A DNA stretch of 64,000 bases from Spirochaeta sp. UBA5339. GTDB taxonomy: Bacteria > Spirochaetota > Spirochaetia > DSM-2461. A model generated the notes under the pieces. It was not told the DNA's origin, searched no databases, and worked only from the letters and a program-made list of their open reading frames with translations. Location: contig DHQL01000009.1 in the NCBI GenBank assembly GCA_002408085.1, positions 124,001 through 188,000 on the forward strand, read 5' to 3'. Positions 41,601-50,460 of the stretch are shown one piece after another. The position numbers were made by a program, and so were the translations under genes. Every line of letters begins with the position of its first letter. Position 1 is the stretch's first letter.

Positions 41601-42928
41601 TCCAGCCGTCCCCCCAGACCGTATTCAATAATCTTGTTCTGTATGGTCCGCCGGGTTACACCAAGCTCGGCGGCAGCCCTGGTCTTATTGCCCTCCCAGC
41701 GGAGAAGGGCATCGGTAATCATTTCCTTCTCCATATTCCGCAGGGTCCCTTTTTTAGGAGAAGTCCCGGGCTGTAAATCGGATTGGGGCAGTTCCAGATG
41801 GGATACCTCTATGGCGGTCCCTTCCGCATAGATGCAGGCCCGCTCAAGAATATTTTCCAGCTCCCTGATATTCCCCGGGAAACTGTAGCCTTCAAGGGCT
41901 TCCATGGCCTCACTGCTCAGGCCGTTTATGGAGGACCCCATCCTGGCATTGAGAGCCTGAAGCATCATAGTGGTCAGGGGAAGGATATCCTCCCGCCTCT
42001 CCCTGAGGGGGGGCAGGGCAATGCGGGCCACATTGAGCCGGTAGAAGAGGTCCTCCCGGAAGTTCCCCTCCTTTACATCCTCCTCAAGGGGACGGTTGGT
42101 AGCGGAAATTATCCTTGTATTGACAGGTATCTCCTCCACAGCACCCAGACGGCGGATCTTCTTCTCCTGAAGGACTCTGAGCAGCTTTACCTGCATCTTT
42201 TTGGGCATCTCTCCGATCTCATCCAGAAAGAGGGTTCCCTCGGCCGAGGCTTCAATAAGACCGGTCTTTCTCCTGTCTGCTCCCGTAAAAGCCCCCTTTT
42301 CGTAACCGAAAAGTTCACTCTCCAGCAGGGATTCCGGAATGCCTCCCACATTTATGCTCATAAAGGGGCCATCCGCCGCCCCGGAGAGGCCGTGAATATA
42401 GCGGGCGGTTACCTCCTTGCCGGTACCGCTCTCACCGGTTATCAGCACCGTAGACGGGGTCGGGGCAATCTTGTGAATTTTCTTTTTCAGAGCCGCCATG
42501 GAAGGAGACCGGGCAATGTACTCCCCCTGGGGAGTGCGGCTGCGGAGCTCTTTTTTCATAGAGGACGCCTTTGCGGCATTCTTTATTCTGTGAATAAGCA
42601 CATCGGGATCGAAGGGTTTTACTATGTAGTCGTAGGCACCGAGCTTCAGGGCCTGTACGGCATCATCGGCCTGACCGAAGGCGGAAATCATTATGGCCGG
42701 AATGTCCGGGTCTGTCTCCTTGAGACTCCTGAAAAGCTCAAGTCCGTCCATCCCGGGCATCTTCAGATCGCTGACAACAACATCTATCTCATCTTCTTCC
42801 AGAACCCTCAGTGCAGCCAGCCCGTTTTCCGCCTGTCTGCACTCAATGCCCTCAAGATCCAGCAGTCTGGCTACAATCTCACGTATATTTCTTTCATCAT
42901 CAGCTATCAGTACTTTCACTCTTTTCAA
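41597..42928 (-). CDS. NtrC-family sigma-54-dependent response regulator
   Basis: 443 residues. The receiver domain has phospho-acceptor Asp54 in 'VVSDLKMPG'. The AAA+ domain has Walker A 'GESGTGKE', the sigma-54 contact loop 'EKGAFTGADRR' (GAFTGA) and Walker B 'GTLFLDEIGE'. The Fis-type HTH at the C-terminus is 'TRAAAELGVTRRTIQNKI'. It activates RNA polymerase-sigma-54. The gene overlaps its kinase by 29 bp. A clear -24/-12 promoter lies upstream of the divergent gene at 44458, the obvious target. Confidence 0.95.
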   Translation of the reverse strand: MKRVKVLIADDERNIREIVARLLDLEGIECRQAENGLAALRVLEEDEIDVVVSDLKMPGMDGLELFRSLKETDPDIPAIMISAFGQADDAVQALKLGAYDYIVKPFDPDVLIHRIKNAAKASSMKKELRSRTPQGEYIARSPSMAALKKKIHKIAPTPSTVLITGESGTGKEVTARYIHGLSGAADGPFMSINVGGIPESLLESELFGYEKGAFTGADRRKTGLIEASAEGTLFLDEIGEMPKKMQVKLLRVLQEKKIRRLGAVEEIPVNTRIISATNRPLEEDVKEGNFREDLFYRLNVARIALPPLRERREDILPLTTMMLQALNARMGSSINGLSSEAMEALEGYSFPGNIRELENILERACIYAEGTAIEVSHLELPQSDLQPGTSPKKGTLRNMEKEMITDALLRWEGNKTRAAAELGVTRRTIQNKIIEYGLGGRLD

Positions 42929-44183
42929 CCTTCTCTGTAGGGTCCTCGAATAGCAGGAGAGGGAGCCAGAGGGAGACCGATGTCCCGCGGCCCTCGGTGC
43001 TTTCCAGTTTGATTATGCCCCTCTTCTCGTCCAGAAATTTCCTGACTATCATAAGCCCCGCACCGCTGCCCCTTATCTTTGTTGTAAAAAAGGGATCGAA
43101 TATCTTCTTTTGCAGCTCCGGAGAGATCCCCTTGCCCCGGTCTTTGATCTGCAGGTTTACTGTCTTCTTCATGGGCAGGCAGTGAACGTCGATTTCACTG
43201 AGGGCAGAGCCGCTTTCCACCGCATTGGTAATCAGGTTTTCGATCACCGAACGGAGTTTGTCTCTGTCAAAGTCCACATATATGTCTCTGTCGGGAATAG
43301 TCCAGCTGATCTCCGGGGGAAAGGCGGAGCGGACCTCCTTCAGGACTCTTGTCATGCTGCAGAGGTTCTGCTCTCCTGAACTGCCCTTCATATACTCCCT
43401 GACCGTATCCATCAGTCTAGACAGCCGGTCCACCTCGTCAAAGATGATCTGTGTATCTGATTCCGGATTCATGGGATACTTCTTTTTCAGAAAACTTGCC
43501 TGAAGATGGATGGCACTAAGGGGATTCTTCATCTCGTGGGTGAGGGTTCTGAGAGCGGTACCAAGTAGAACAAGTTTTTTCTGTTCCTCCAGTTTTCGGC
43601 TCAGTTTTTGCCCTCTCTGGTAGAATATCTCGGCAAGAAGGTAGAAGAGGATAATCAGTGACTGTATGAGAGTGAACTGAAGAAAGGAATTATTCGCCTT
43701 CTTAAGAAGCTGTTCATCGTAGAATTCAAGATGCAGAAGGAGCCTTCTCTCTTCAAAGGGAATATTGTATTTGAGAAAGTCCCTCTCTTCCGGCCTGATC
43801 AGAAGCTCCGGTATGATATTCAATATTATAAGGTCTTCGTCCCTGGATATATGCAGCTGCCTCTCATCATACTCAGAGAAAATACGGGGATCATGAGCAA
43901 GGGTACCGAAGTTTGCCAGTGTTTCCCCCTCCTCATCTATGATAACCATACCCATTATCTCCTCACCGTACTGTTCCAGTCTCATATCCTTGAAATCGGG
44001 ATAGGCCGAAAGAATTTTAAAGGCAATCTTCGTATAGTGATCTTCCACAAGGCGCATCATCTTGTCCTGGGAGTCATTGATCATAAAAAGAGCCAGCAGG
44101 GATGACAGTATTAGACTGACGAGGAGGAGAACATGAATAAAGAGGGACTGTCCCCGATTGATCCTTTTCATGAAAAAAATCAT
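42900..44183 (-). CDS. Sensor histidine kinase partner of the NtrC-type regulator
   Basis: 427 residues: a membrane helix near the N-terminus, a periplasmic region (about 35-170), a second membrane helix ('LQFTLIQSLIILFYLLAEIF'), the HisKA phospho-acceptor in 'RTLTHEMKNPLSAIHLQASF' and an HATPase with 'NLITNAVESG' and 'DRGKGISPELQKKIF'. The sensor is small and not recognised. There is no Shine-Dalgarno sequence; TATAAA ends 5 nt before the ATG at 44183, so this gene may be leaderless. An ATG at 44171 is an alternative start. Confidence 0.9.
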   Translation of the reverse strand: MIFFMKRINRGQSLFIHVLLLVSLILSSLLALFMINDSQDKMMRLVEDHYTKIAFKILSAYPDFKDMRLEQYGEEIMGMVIIDEEGETLANFGTLAHDPRIFSEYDERQLHISRDEDLIILNIIPELLIRPEERDFLKYNIPFEERRLLLHLEFYDEQLLKKANNSFLQFTLIQSLIILFYLLAEIFYQRGQKLSRKLEEQKKLVLLGTALRTLTHEMKNPLSAIHLQASFLKKKYPMNPESDTQIIFDEVDRLSRLMDTVREYMKGSSGEQNLCSMTRVLKEVRSAFPPEISWTIPDRDIYVDFDRDKLRSVIENLITNAVESGSALSEIDVHCLPMKKTVNLQIKDRGKGISPELQKKIFDPFFTTKIRGSGAGLMIVRKFLDEKRGIIKLESTEGRGTSVSLWLPLLLFEDPTEKVEKSESTDS

Positions 44184-44361
44184 ATCTGTTTATATGAAAA
44201 AGGGATAGTGCGAAAATTTTTCCCGATTTCCCGGTGTATGGCAGAATCTGCACACCCGGGAGAGAACAGGGTAATTCTTTCTATCCTTCCTGTAGGCGGT
44301 ACTCATTTTTACGTCCAATTTCAATATTCAGGCTCTTTCAGTAAATGTGTATATTTTTTAA

Positions 44362-44382
44362 ATCTATACCATGTATATAGAT
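44362..44382. promoter_or_regulatory. Inverted repeat upstream of the sigma-54 promoter
   Basis: ATCTATA (44362-44368) and TATAGAT (44376-44382) with a 7-bp spacer lie 21 bp before the -24 element. It could be an activator site, though enhancers for NtrC-type proteins often lie farther upstream. Confidence 0.3.
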
Positions 44383-44402
44383 AGACTGTTGATCTGAGGA
44401 TG

Positions 44403-44420
44403 TTGGCATCCTAATTGCAA
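44403..44420 (+). promoter_or_regulatory. Sigma-54 (-24/-12) promoter of the DUF2807 gene
   Basis: TTGGCATCCTAATTGCAA has GG at 44405-44406 and GC at 44417-44418, 12 bp apart, matching the RpoN consensus TTGGCACG-N4-TTGC at all key positions except the third base after the GG. It lies 38 bp before the start codon and is divergent from an NtrC-type regulator operon. Confidence 0.85.
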
Positions 44421-44457
44421 TAAGAGAAAGTACAAGATCAAATATCTGGAGGATACC

Positions 44458-45291
44458 ATGAACGTATCAAAGAAAAGTATTACAACTCTGGCCATCGGCC
44501 TTCTCTCTCTTATACTGATTCCCTCAGTATTCGCCTTCGGCTCACTGAAAAGCAGTGGAGAGATCACAGAGATGGAAAAGGAGTTCTCTTCCATCACCGA
44601 CCTGACCCTCAGGGGAATCAGTGATTTCAGGATTATTCAGTCCGACAGTGCTTCGGTTACTCTGAAGGGGGACAAGACCTTTGTAGAGGCCCTGGAGATG
44701 GACGGCAGCGATGGTTATCTCTACATTGAGTCCAATGTGGACTATCCTGTAGAAGTTGTTGTGGCAACACCCGACCTGACCAGCCTTGTTCTCTCTCATG
44801 AGTCTAAGGGTACTATTTCAGGAGACTTTCACGCAGAATCTCTCTATATCAGCATGACCAGCAAGAGCAGCCTCAAGGCATCATCTGTGTTAAATGCCGA
44901 TGAGATTAATGTCTATGCCGGTAACAACACATTCCTTGAAGCAGAAGTTCAGGCAAAGGCTCTGAATGTCAGCTCCCCCGGGAAATCCGCAATTATGCTG
45001 TCCGGAGAAGCCGAGAAACTGACCGCTGTCTTTAATCAGGGACAGGCAGATTTTAACGGACTTCATGTTCAGAAAGCCGATCTTTCCGCTTCCGGATCTG
45101 CGGTGATCAACGCTTCCTTTCCCGGAAACAGCATAACAAGGGTGGACGCTTCCAGCGACAGCTCCGTTAATCTGAATCTAAATGGAATCCTGAGCGTCGA
45201 TGCCAGTAATGACAGTACTGTAAAGTACAGCGGAAATATCGAGTGGGCAGGAAAAACCACCAGAGATGACGCAGTCCTTTCAGGTCTCTAA
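44458..45291 (+). CDS. Secreted DUF2807 (GIN domain) beta-helix protein
   Basis: 277 residues. A signal peptide (cleavage near 'SVFA-FG') is followed by a repetitive beta-rich region with the DUF2807 pattern: 'LRGISDFRIIQSDSASVTLKG' near the start, then repeated turns such as 'LVLSHESKGTISGDF', 'LYISMTSKSSLKA' and 'ADLSASGSAVINASF'. These predict a right-handed beta-helix exported to the periplasm or cell surface. Such domains are seen in adhesin-like or envelope-stress proteins of unproven function. TGGAGGA precedes the ATG. It is under a sigma-54 promoter and presumably switched on by the adjacent two-component system. Confidence 0.85.
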   Translation: MNVSKKSITTLAIGLLSLILIPSVFAFGSLKSSGEITEMEKEFSSITDLTLRGISDFRIIQSDSASVTLKGDKTFVEALEMDGSDGYLYIESNVDYPVEVVVATPDLTSLVLSHESKGTISGDFHAESLYISMTSKSSLKASSVLNADEINVYAGNNTFLEAEVQAKALNVSSPGKSAIMLSGEAEKLTAVFNQGQADFNGLHVQKADLSASGSAVINASFPGNSITRVDASSDSSVNLNLNGILSVDASNDSTVKYSGNIEWAGKTTRDDAVLSGL

Positions 45292-45303
45292 GATACTCTG
45301 ATT

Positions 45304-47586
45304 TTATGAAACCAGAGGCAGGTGAATGGTAAATACCGTTCCCCTGCCTTTTTCTGATTCCAGTTCGATAAAGCCGTTATTCTGTTTAACGCAGCCATAG
45401 ACAGAGGGCAGATCCATTGCCCTGTCTCCCGTTTCAAGTTCCGATGAGAAGAAGGGTTCGAACACATGGGCCTGTTCTTCGCTGTTCAGCTCTCTTCCGC
45501 TGTCACTTACGGCAAGGGTAATATATTCACCGGGAGAACACTCCTGCCTTGTACGGCAGTCCTCACTGGTAAGCAATCTCTCTCCGGTCTCAATTGTGAC
45601 AGTACCGCTCTCCTGTATTGATTCTCTTGCATTAAGACAGAGGTTTACAAGAATCAGATTCAGCTGGTTCGGATCAATATGAACCTTTCCCTGAAGTGTT
45701 CCCGGCTTCCAGTACAGGTCAATTTCACTTCCCATCATCTTTTTCAGCATATCCATCATGGTCTCAATATTTTCATTAAGATTGAGGTCTACAGGGTGAA
45801 CAACCTGTTTCCGGGCAAATGCCAGAAGCTGTCTGGTCAGCTCAGCAGACCTTTCGCTGGCCCTTTTTATCTCGTTCAGATAGCGGGCGCTGCCGCCCTC
45901 GGGATTCTGATCCAGAAGCATATCCGTATACCCCAGAATTACGCCAAGCATATTGTTGAAGTCATGGGCAATGCCCCCGGCAAGGCGTCCCACGGACTCC
46001 AGCTTCTGTACCTGAAGAAGTTCTTCCTGCAGTGCAGCCTTCTCCTTTTCCGATTCCTTCTGGTCGGTGATATCCCTGAACTCGGTGACCCTGACGGTTC
46101 TGCCTCTATAGGGGATATTCCGGGCTTCCAGCCTTATTGGATACTCACTGCCGTCCTTCCGGCATCCCAAAGATTCGTAGGGCCTTTCGTAACCCGATAG
46201 TATCCGGCTCATCACCTCGTTCCGGCGGGATGAGGCAATCAGCTGAAGGCCGTCCATACCAATCATCTCCTCATATTTGTAACCGGTAATATCAGACAGT
46301 CCCTGGTTGCACTCCAGGATGATTCCCTTGTCATGGATGGCAATACCTCCGAATGAGGCATTGTGAAGGGCTCTGAAACGCTCTTCACTCTGGTAAAGCT
46401 TCTGTTCAGCTTCCATTTTGCTGCTTATATCATGATAGTTTATCAATATCCCATTAATATCGGGATTCTCCAGCAGGTTCCGGGCTGTCAGTTCTATGGG
46501 GCTGTAGTGACCGTCCTTATGTCTGTACTTCAGAATAATTGACCGGGAAGTTTCGGGTTCATTAAGCAGATTCAGGAAGGTCTCCTTCATCATGGGGAGA
46601 TCATCCGGATGTACCGCATGCCAGGCTTTCTGTCCGAGCATCTCTGCCGTGTCCCAGCCAAAGTATTTTTTCAGATTGCCGCTCTTGTAGATTATTGTTC
46701 CCTCTGCGTCAAGAATACCGAGAATATCGGGAATATTCTCCACCATGGCGCTGTGCAGAGATTCTGAAAGAGAGAGCTTGTCATGGTTATCCTTCAGGTT
46801 TCTGAAGATTGTGGTGTAGGGGGACTGGAGGGTTGAGTGTATCAGGGCATTGAAGATTAAAATATAGGAAATAAATTTCAGATAGTGCCCGGCAGTATTG
46901 GTTAAACCGTAAACATCTGAGTAGAGGGTGAAAAAGAGCTCTGCAGCAATACTGAACCAGAGGGAAAGTGTCAGCTGACGCCAGACCATTCTATCCATAA
47001 GATGGCGCTGTCTTTTAAGAAGAAAAATGGCTGCCAGAAGAATTAAACAGAAAATATACTCTGATATAATTTTAAAGAGAGTCAGTCCTTCACCGTCAAT
47101 ATAGGCATCAGGAAAATTGTTCCAGATAAAGATGGAAGCAATAGATAGAACCGTCACCAGCAGAAAGAATATAAGAAGTCCCTTCCACTTGCTGTACCTT
47201 TCGGGGTTCTTAACCACAAAGGGAAAAAACAGCATGGTGACTGCTTCAACAGCTCTCGCGGCTATCCACAGTTGGGTTGCCGAATTCGCCGAATTCGACA
47301 ATTGGAATACTCCCATTCCTCTGTATGAGAGCATATGGAGAAGGGTTATTACCCCCACAAAGAGATAGGCTGTTCCCAGATATGTATAGGAACCGTTAAT
47401 ATTTGTTTTCCGGACCGAACGGATCAGAAGAAACATGGAAAAGGCAACGGATATTGATACAAGTTCAATTACAGAGTGGAAGAGGAGGTAGCTGGTTCTA
47501 CTCATAGTATATAAACCGGAAAACACAAGTGTTCCGATAATGAGGCAGGCAATGCTTCCTTTCTTTTTGTCTTTACTGTTTATCAC
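45304..47586 (-). CDS. Membrane PAS-PAS histidine kinase with degraded ATP-lid motifs
   Basis: 760 residues, GTG start with GGGAGAG upstream. An N-terminal membrane sensor of about eight helices (MASE3-like: 'SYLLFHSVIELVSISVAFSM', 'RAVEAVTMLFFPF') is followed by two PAS domains (about 290-400 and 410-520), HisKA with 'RLAGGIAHDFNNMLGVILGY', and HATPase_c. The N-box 'NLCLNARESI' is intact. The G1 box reads 'DSGREL' where DxGxG is expected, and the GTGLGL stretch is replaced by 'TGDRAMDLPSVYG'. ATP binding may therefore be impaired. No receiver domain is fused or adjacent. Confidence 0.85.
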   Translation of the reverse strand: MINSKDKKKGSIACLIIGTLVFSGLYTMSRTSYLLFHSVIELVSISVAFSMFLLIRSVRKTNINGSYTYLGTAYLFVGVITLLHMLSYRGMGVFQLSNSANSATQLWIAARAVEAVTMLFFPFVVKNPERYSKWKGLLIFFLLVTVLSIASIFIWNNFPDAYIDGEGLTLFKIISEYIFCLILLAAIFLLKRQRHLMDRMVWRQLTLSLWFSIAAELFFTLYSDVYGLTNTAGHYLKFISYILIFNALIHSTLQSPYTTIFRNLKDNHDKLSLSESLHSAMVENIPDILGILDAEGTIIYKSGNLKKYFGWDTAEMLGQKAWHAVHPDDLPMMKETFLNLLNEPETSRSIILKYRHKDGHYSPIELTARNLLENPDINGILINYHDISSKMEAEQKLYQSEERFRALHNASFGGIAIHDKGIILECNQGLSDITGYKYEEMIGMDGLQLIASSRRNEVMSRILSGYERPYESLGCRKDGSEYPIRLEARNIPYRGRTVRVTEFRDITDQKESEKEKAALQEELLQVQKLESVGRLAGGIAHDFNNMLGVILGYTDMLLDQNPEGGSARYLNEIKRASERSAELTRQLLAFARKQVVHPVDLNLNENIETMMDMLKKMMGSEIDLYWKPGTLQGKVHIDPNQLNLILVNLCLNARESIQESGTVTIETGERLLTSEDCRTRQECSPGEYITLAVSDSGRELNSEEQAHVFEPFFSSELETGDRAMDLPSVYGCVKQNNGFIELESEKGRGTVFTIHLPLVS

Positions 47587-47763
47587 AGATTCTCTCCCGG
47601 TTCAGGGGGCTTCAAGGGTTAAGATATTTCAGTCGGCTCCATTTATAATTAAGAGGCCATCCGTGCTGTAAGTAAACCTTTTTGGGGAATGTAACGGTTA
47701 CACCTTAATCGCTTTGCAGGTGGATGGCGGCAGAGAGTCTGGAGAGAATCTCTTGTTAATGTG

Positions 47764-47769
47764 TATAAT
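47764..47769 (+). promoter_or_regulatory. TATAAT -10 box immediately before the DUF456 start
   Basis: A perfect TATAAT ends 6 nt before the ATG. No good -35 is visible, so the promoter is tentative. Confidence 0.3.
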
Positions 47770-47775
47770 GGAATT

Positions 47776-48270
47776 ATGGCAGCAGATATACTTGTTTTGG
47801 TTCTGTCTCTGATCACACTGATCCTGGGGATTATCGGCTGTGTGGTTCCCGTTATTCCAGGGCCTGTTCTGGCCTGGTTTTCACTGATTATTATTTCCCT
47901 GCCCCTGAGCTTTTCCGTATACTCACCAGTTCTGCTTGTTCTGACGGCTCTTCTGGCCCTGATCTCCCAGTTTCTGGACAACATCTTTCCAGTACTGGCC
48001 TCAAAAAAGGCGGGGGCCGGCCGAGGTGGTATCTGGGGAGCAGTCATCGGTATGATTGGGGGAATCTTCCTCTTTCCCCCATTCGGGGTATTTATCGGCG
48101 CATTTGCAGGAGCCTATCTGGGAGAGCTTCTCTTTAATCCCGGAAACAAAGAGCCTCTGAAGGCGGCACTGGGAGTCTTTAAGGGAACTCTCTCCGGCAT
48201 CCTTGTAAAGCTCCTTGTCTGCGGAATTATCGCCCTCTATCTGACAAGAGGAATCCGGCTGCTTTTTTAA
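47776..48270 (+). CDS. DUF456 family membrane protein
   Basis: 164 residues with four to five membrane helices. The family blocks are 'LGIIGCVVPVIPGPVLAWF', 'LDNIFPVLASKKAGAGRGGI' and 'GAVIGMIGGIFLFPPFGVFI' followed by 'GAFAGAYLGEL'. Members have a glycine-zipper-like arrangement and no known function. The ATG at 47776 is preferred over the GTG at 47761 because TATAAT (47764-47769) ends 6 nt before it; no Shine-Dalgarno sequence is present. Confidence 0.85.
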   Translation: MAADILVLVLSLITLILGIIGCVVPVIPGPVLAWFSLIIISLPLSFSVYSPVLLVLTALLALISQFLDNIFPVLASKKAGAGRGGIWGAVIGMIGGIFLFPPFGVFIGAFAGAYLGELLFNPGNKEPLKAALGVFKGTLSGILVKLLVCGIIALYLTRGIRLLF

Positions 48271-48282
48271 ATAGTGCTGTTC

Positions 48283-48723
48283 TTACGAGAAGAGGTCAAA
48301 GTGCATTGTGCTTAAGGCAATTTTCCACTTCTGATTGACCATGGGAGGATGGCAGAAGCACCCTGCATGGTTCAGGGGGACCTCTTCGAGAATTATCTCT
48401 TCCAGAGACCTTCCGCAAAAGGAGGCATCACGGGCCAGGGAATCGAAAAATCCACTGGCATCAAGGGATTCTGAACCGGGACAGGTGCACATATGCATTG
48501 CTGCAGCGTGCTCCTCGGGAGGGATCTCTATCCATGCCCTGTCTACGGTTCCTTCTGGGGAGATCCGGGCATGAAGGACAGCCTTGAACTCGTCTCCGCC
48601 GTTACTGCAGGTTGAACCCTGATAGCTGAAGCTGTAGTGGATGAAACTGTCGGGTTCCACACTCTTATCAAGGTTTGCACCCTGCCATTTTTTCAGTGCT
48701 CTTTCGGCAACGGGATATTTCAT
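48283..48723 (-). CDS. Cysteine-rich hypothetical protein
   Basis: 146 residues, soluble, no signal peptide. Cysteines occur in three small groups: 'STCSNGGDEF' (about residue 40), 'HMCTCPG' (about 78) and 'GCFCHPP' (about 120). These could bind a metal or Fe-S cluster. I do not recognise the family. The ribosome site GGGAGGAG is strong and close to the ATG, supporting a real gene. It is convergent with DUF456, with a 12-bp gap. Confidence 0.6.
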   Translation of the reverse strand: MKYPVAERALKKWQGANLDKSVEPDSFIHYSFSYQGSTCSNGGDEFKAVLHARISPEGTVDRAWIEIPPEEHAAAMHMCTCPGSESLDASGFFDSLARDASFCGRSLEEIILEEVPLNHAGCFCHPPMVNQKWKIALSTMHFDLFS

Positions 48724-48886
48724 ATCTCCTCCCGGGTTTTATGGTTTTTACAGTTTAAAATGAATATATCAGAAAGTCTATGTGATTTATCAATACTCAC
48801 CAGGCAGTCTTCTCAGTATTGAATTTGAGAAAAGAAATGAACAGTTTTATAGTTTAATCAGTGCTTTAATAAAAGGGTGGGCTGTA

Positions 48887-49504
48887 ATGAACAAGAAAAT
48901 ACTTCCGCTTCTTGCCTTTTTTGTGATCTTCGGAGGTACACTCTCTGCGGACGGCGCCTTTTACGCATCTCTCGGCTGGTCTCCCCAGATCTCTGACTAT
49001 ATCTGGTTTGCCAGTTCCCCTTCCAACCATACAATAAAGAGTTCAGCCCTCGGGTTTAATCTTACAGCCGAGTATATCTTTGACAATGGTATCGGATTTG
49101 GACTGGACTCTCAATGGGGTATGATTGATTCCATCACAATGATTAGCGGCAGTGACAAGTATACAATTACAGACAGTTTCGGACGGGACTTTTACCTCCG
49201 TATGTCTCCGCAGTTTGTCTATGCCCCCCTCCGCAATGAAAGGCATATGATCTCCCTGGGGATCGGCCCCTCTGTGACTATGTTCTATCTGCTTTCAGAG
49301 TACGGTGACAGTTTTGGAGAGTATACGGCGGGATTCACCCTGAATATGCGTTATCGCTGGCATGCAAATGATTATCTGTTCCTTACAGCCGGCCTGGGTA
49401 TAACCCTGGAGTTCTTTAGTTTCGGTCAATTCTCAGCCTATGTTTATGGTGATTTTGCTCAGTTTCAGATTTCACCGGTTCTGGGTGCCGGAATCAGACT
49501 ATAG
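48887..49504 (+). CDS. Secreted outer-membrane beta-barrel-like protein
   Basis: 205 residues. The signal peptide is MNKKILPLLAFFVIFGGTLS (cleavage after 'LSA'). The mature part alternates hydrophobic and polar residues with many aromatics ('FYASLGWSPQISDYIWFASS', 'MRYRWHANDYLFLTAGLGI', 'ISPVLGAGIRL'), as in small transmembrane beta-barrels, and ends with a typical aliphatic tail. Its function is unknown. AGGGTGG precedes the ATG at 48887; the upstream frame opening is ignored. Confidence 0.7.
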   Translation: MNKKILPLLAFFVIFGGTLSADGAFYASLGWSPQISDYIWFASSPSNHTIKSSALGFNLTAEYIFDNGIGFGLDSQWGMIDSITMISGSDKYTITDSFGRDFYLRMSPQFVYAPLRNERHMISLGIGPSVTMFYLLSEYGDSFGEYTAGFTLNMRYRWHANDYLFLTAGLGITLEFFSFGQFSAYVYGDFAQFQISPVLGAGIRL

Positions 49505-49505
49505 G

Positions 49506-50450
49506 TTACTTTTCCTTCAGTATCTGTGTGTAGACCAGGCCGTCGTATGTGGACACAACACGGCAGACAAGATGATCCTCTGAGATCAGAAAACCCGCAA
49601 ATCCCGGCTTACCCATGGCCAGTACCGTATTATCCGCAATTCCTGTTTCCCGGGAGCCTCCGGCTGCTCCGTTTACGATATAGTGGACCCCCTTGATTGG
49701 TTCAATAATCTGAATATCGTGTTCATGGCCGCAGAGATATAGATCAATTCTGTTGTCAAAAAGGGGTCTCAGTCTGGTTATCAGGGTTCCGTTCAGACCG
49801 TGTTTGCTGTAGCTGTAGAGGGGGTTGTGACCGCTTACAATAATCCACCGGGCCGTTGAGCTTTTCAGGTTCTCTTCAAGCCATACCATCTGGGCGGCAT
49901 CTCCGTAGTATAACCGCTCTGTATCCAGAAAATAGAACTCCACCGTTACTCCGGCCTCAATAGTTTCTGTTCTTTTATAGTAGCGCCCCGGCATCTGCCA
50001 GCGTATTCCATCTGGTGATTCATACGCCAGCTGGGCGTCGATATTTCCATAATAGTCGTGGTTGCCCAGGATGGAGTAGAAGGGCAGGGCCAGTGAGGGG
50101 TAGTCGTAGATGGATTCAAAGTGGCTCTCCCATTTCGGATCATCCACCGAACTTACTCCCTCGGGATAGAAGCTGTCTCCCAGGTTGATAAGAAAATCTA
50201 TTTCGCTGTCTGATCCTGTGAAGGAACCGCTGTTTCCGGCGTATTCACTCATGACCAGGGCAGTGTCAATCTGATCACTGCCTCCCTTTCCTGCGTCTCC
50301 ATAAGCGATAAACTCAATATAGCTTACGGCGCCTTTTACATAGGGCTCCGAATCGGGGATCAGCTCTCCTCCCCGCTCATAGCCGGGATCGCAGGAGGGG
50401 ATCATCAATGAGGTTACCAGGAGTATCAGAAGATTCCGCAGTCGCTTCAT
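49506..50450 (-). CDS. Lipoprotein metallophosphoesterase (purple acid phosphatase-like)
   Basis: 314 residues. The lipobox 'LMIPSC' at residues 15-20 marks an outer or inner membrane lipoprotein. The metallophosphoesterase motifs are in order: 'AYGDAGKGG' (metal Asp), 'INLGDSFYPEG', 'GNHDYYG', 'VSGHNPLYS' and 'LCGHEHDIQ'. The 'LGDSFY'/'YYG' tyrosines recall single-domain purple acid phosphatases such as ACP5. It probably hydrolyses phosphate esters outside the cytoplasm. There is no Shine-Dalgarno sequence; the promoter at 50461-50489 implies a ~3-nt leader. Confidence 0.88.
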   Translation of the reverse strand: MKRLRNLLILLVTSLMIPSCDPGYERGGELIPDSEPYVKGAVSYIEFIAYGDAGKGGSDQIDTALVMSEYAGNSGSFTGSDSEIDFLINLGDSFYPEGVSSVDDPKWESHFESIYDYPSLALPFYSILGNHDYYGNIDAQLAYESPDGIRWQMPGRYYKRTETIEAGVTVEFYFLDTERLYYGDAAQMVWLEENLKSSTARWIIVSGHNPLYSYSKHGLNGTLITRLRPLFDNRIDLYLCGHEHDIQIIEPIKGVHYIVNGAAGGSRETGIADNTVLAMGKPGFAGFLISEDHLVCRVVSTYDGLVYTQILKEK

Positions 50451-50460
50451 TCTGATTAAA

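Noticed and set aside
41783..42940. 385-codon open frame antisense to the NtrC-type gene
   Set aside because: It mirrors a gene with full REC/AAA+/HTH motifs; its own translation has no domain pattern and it has no ribosome site.
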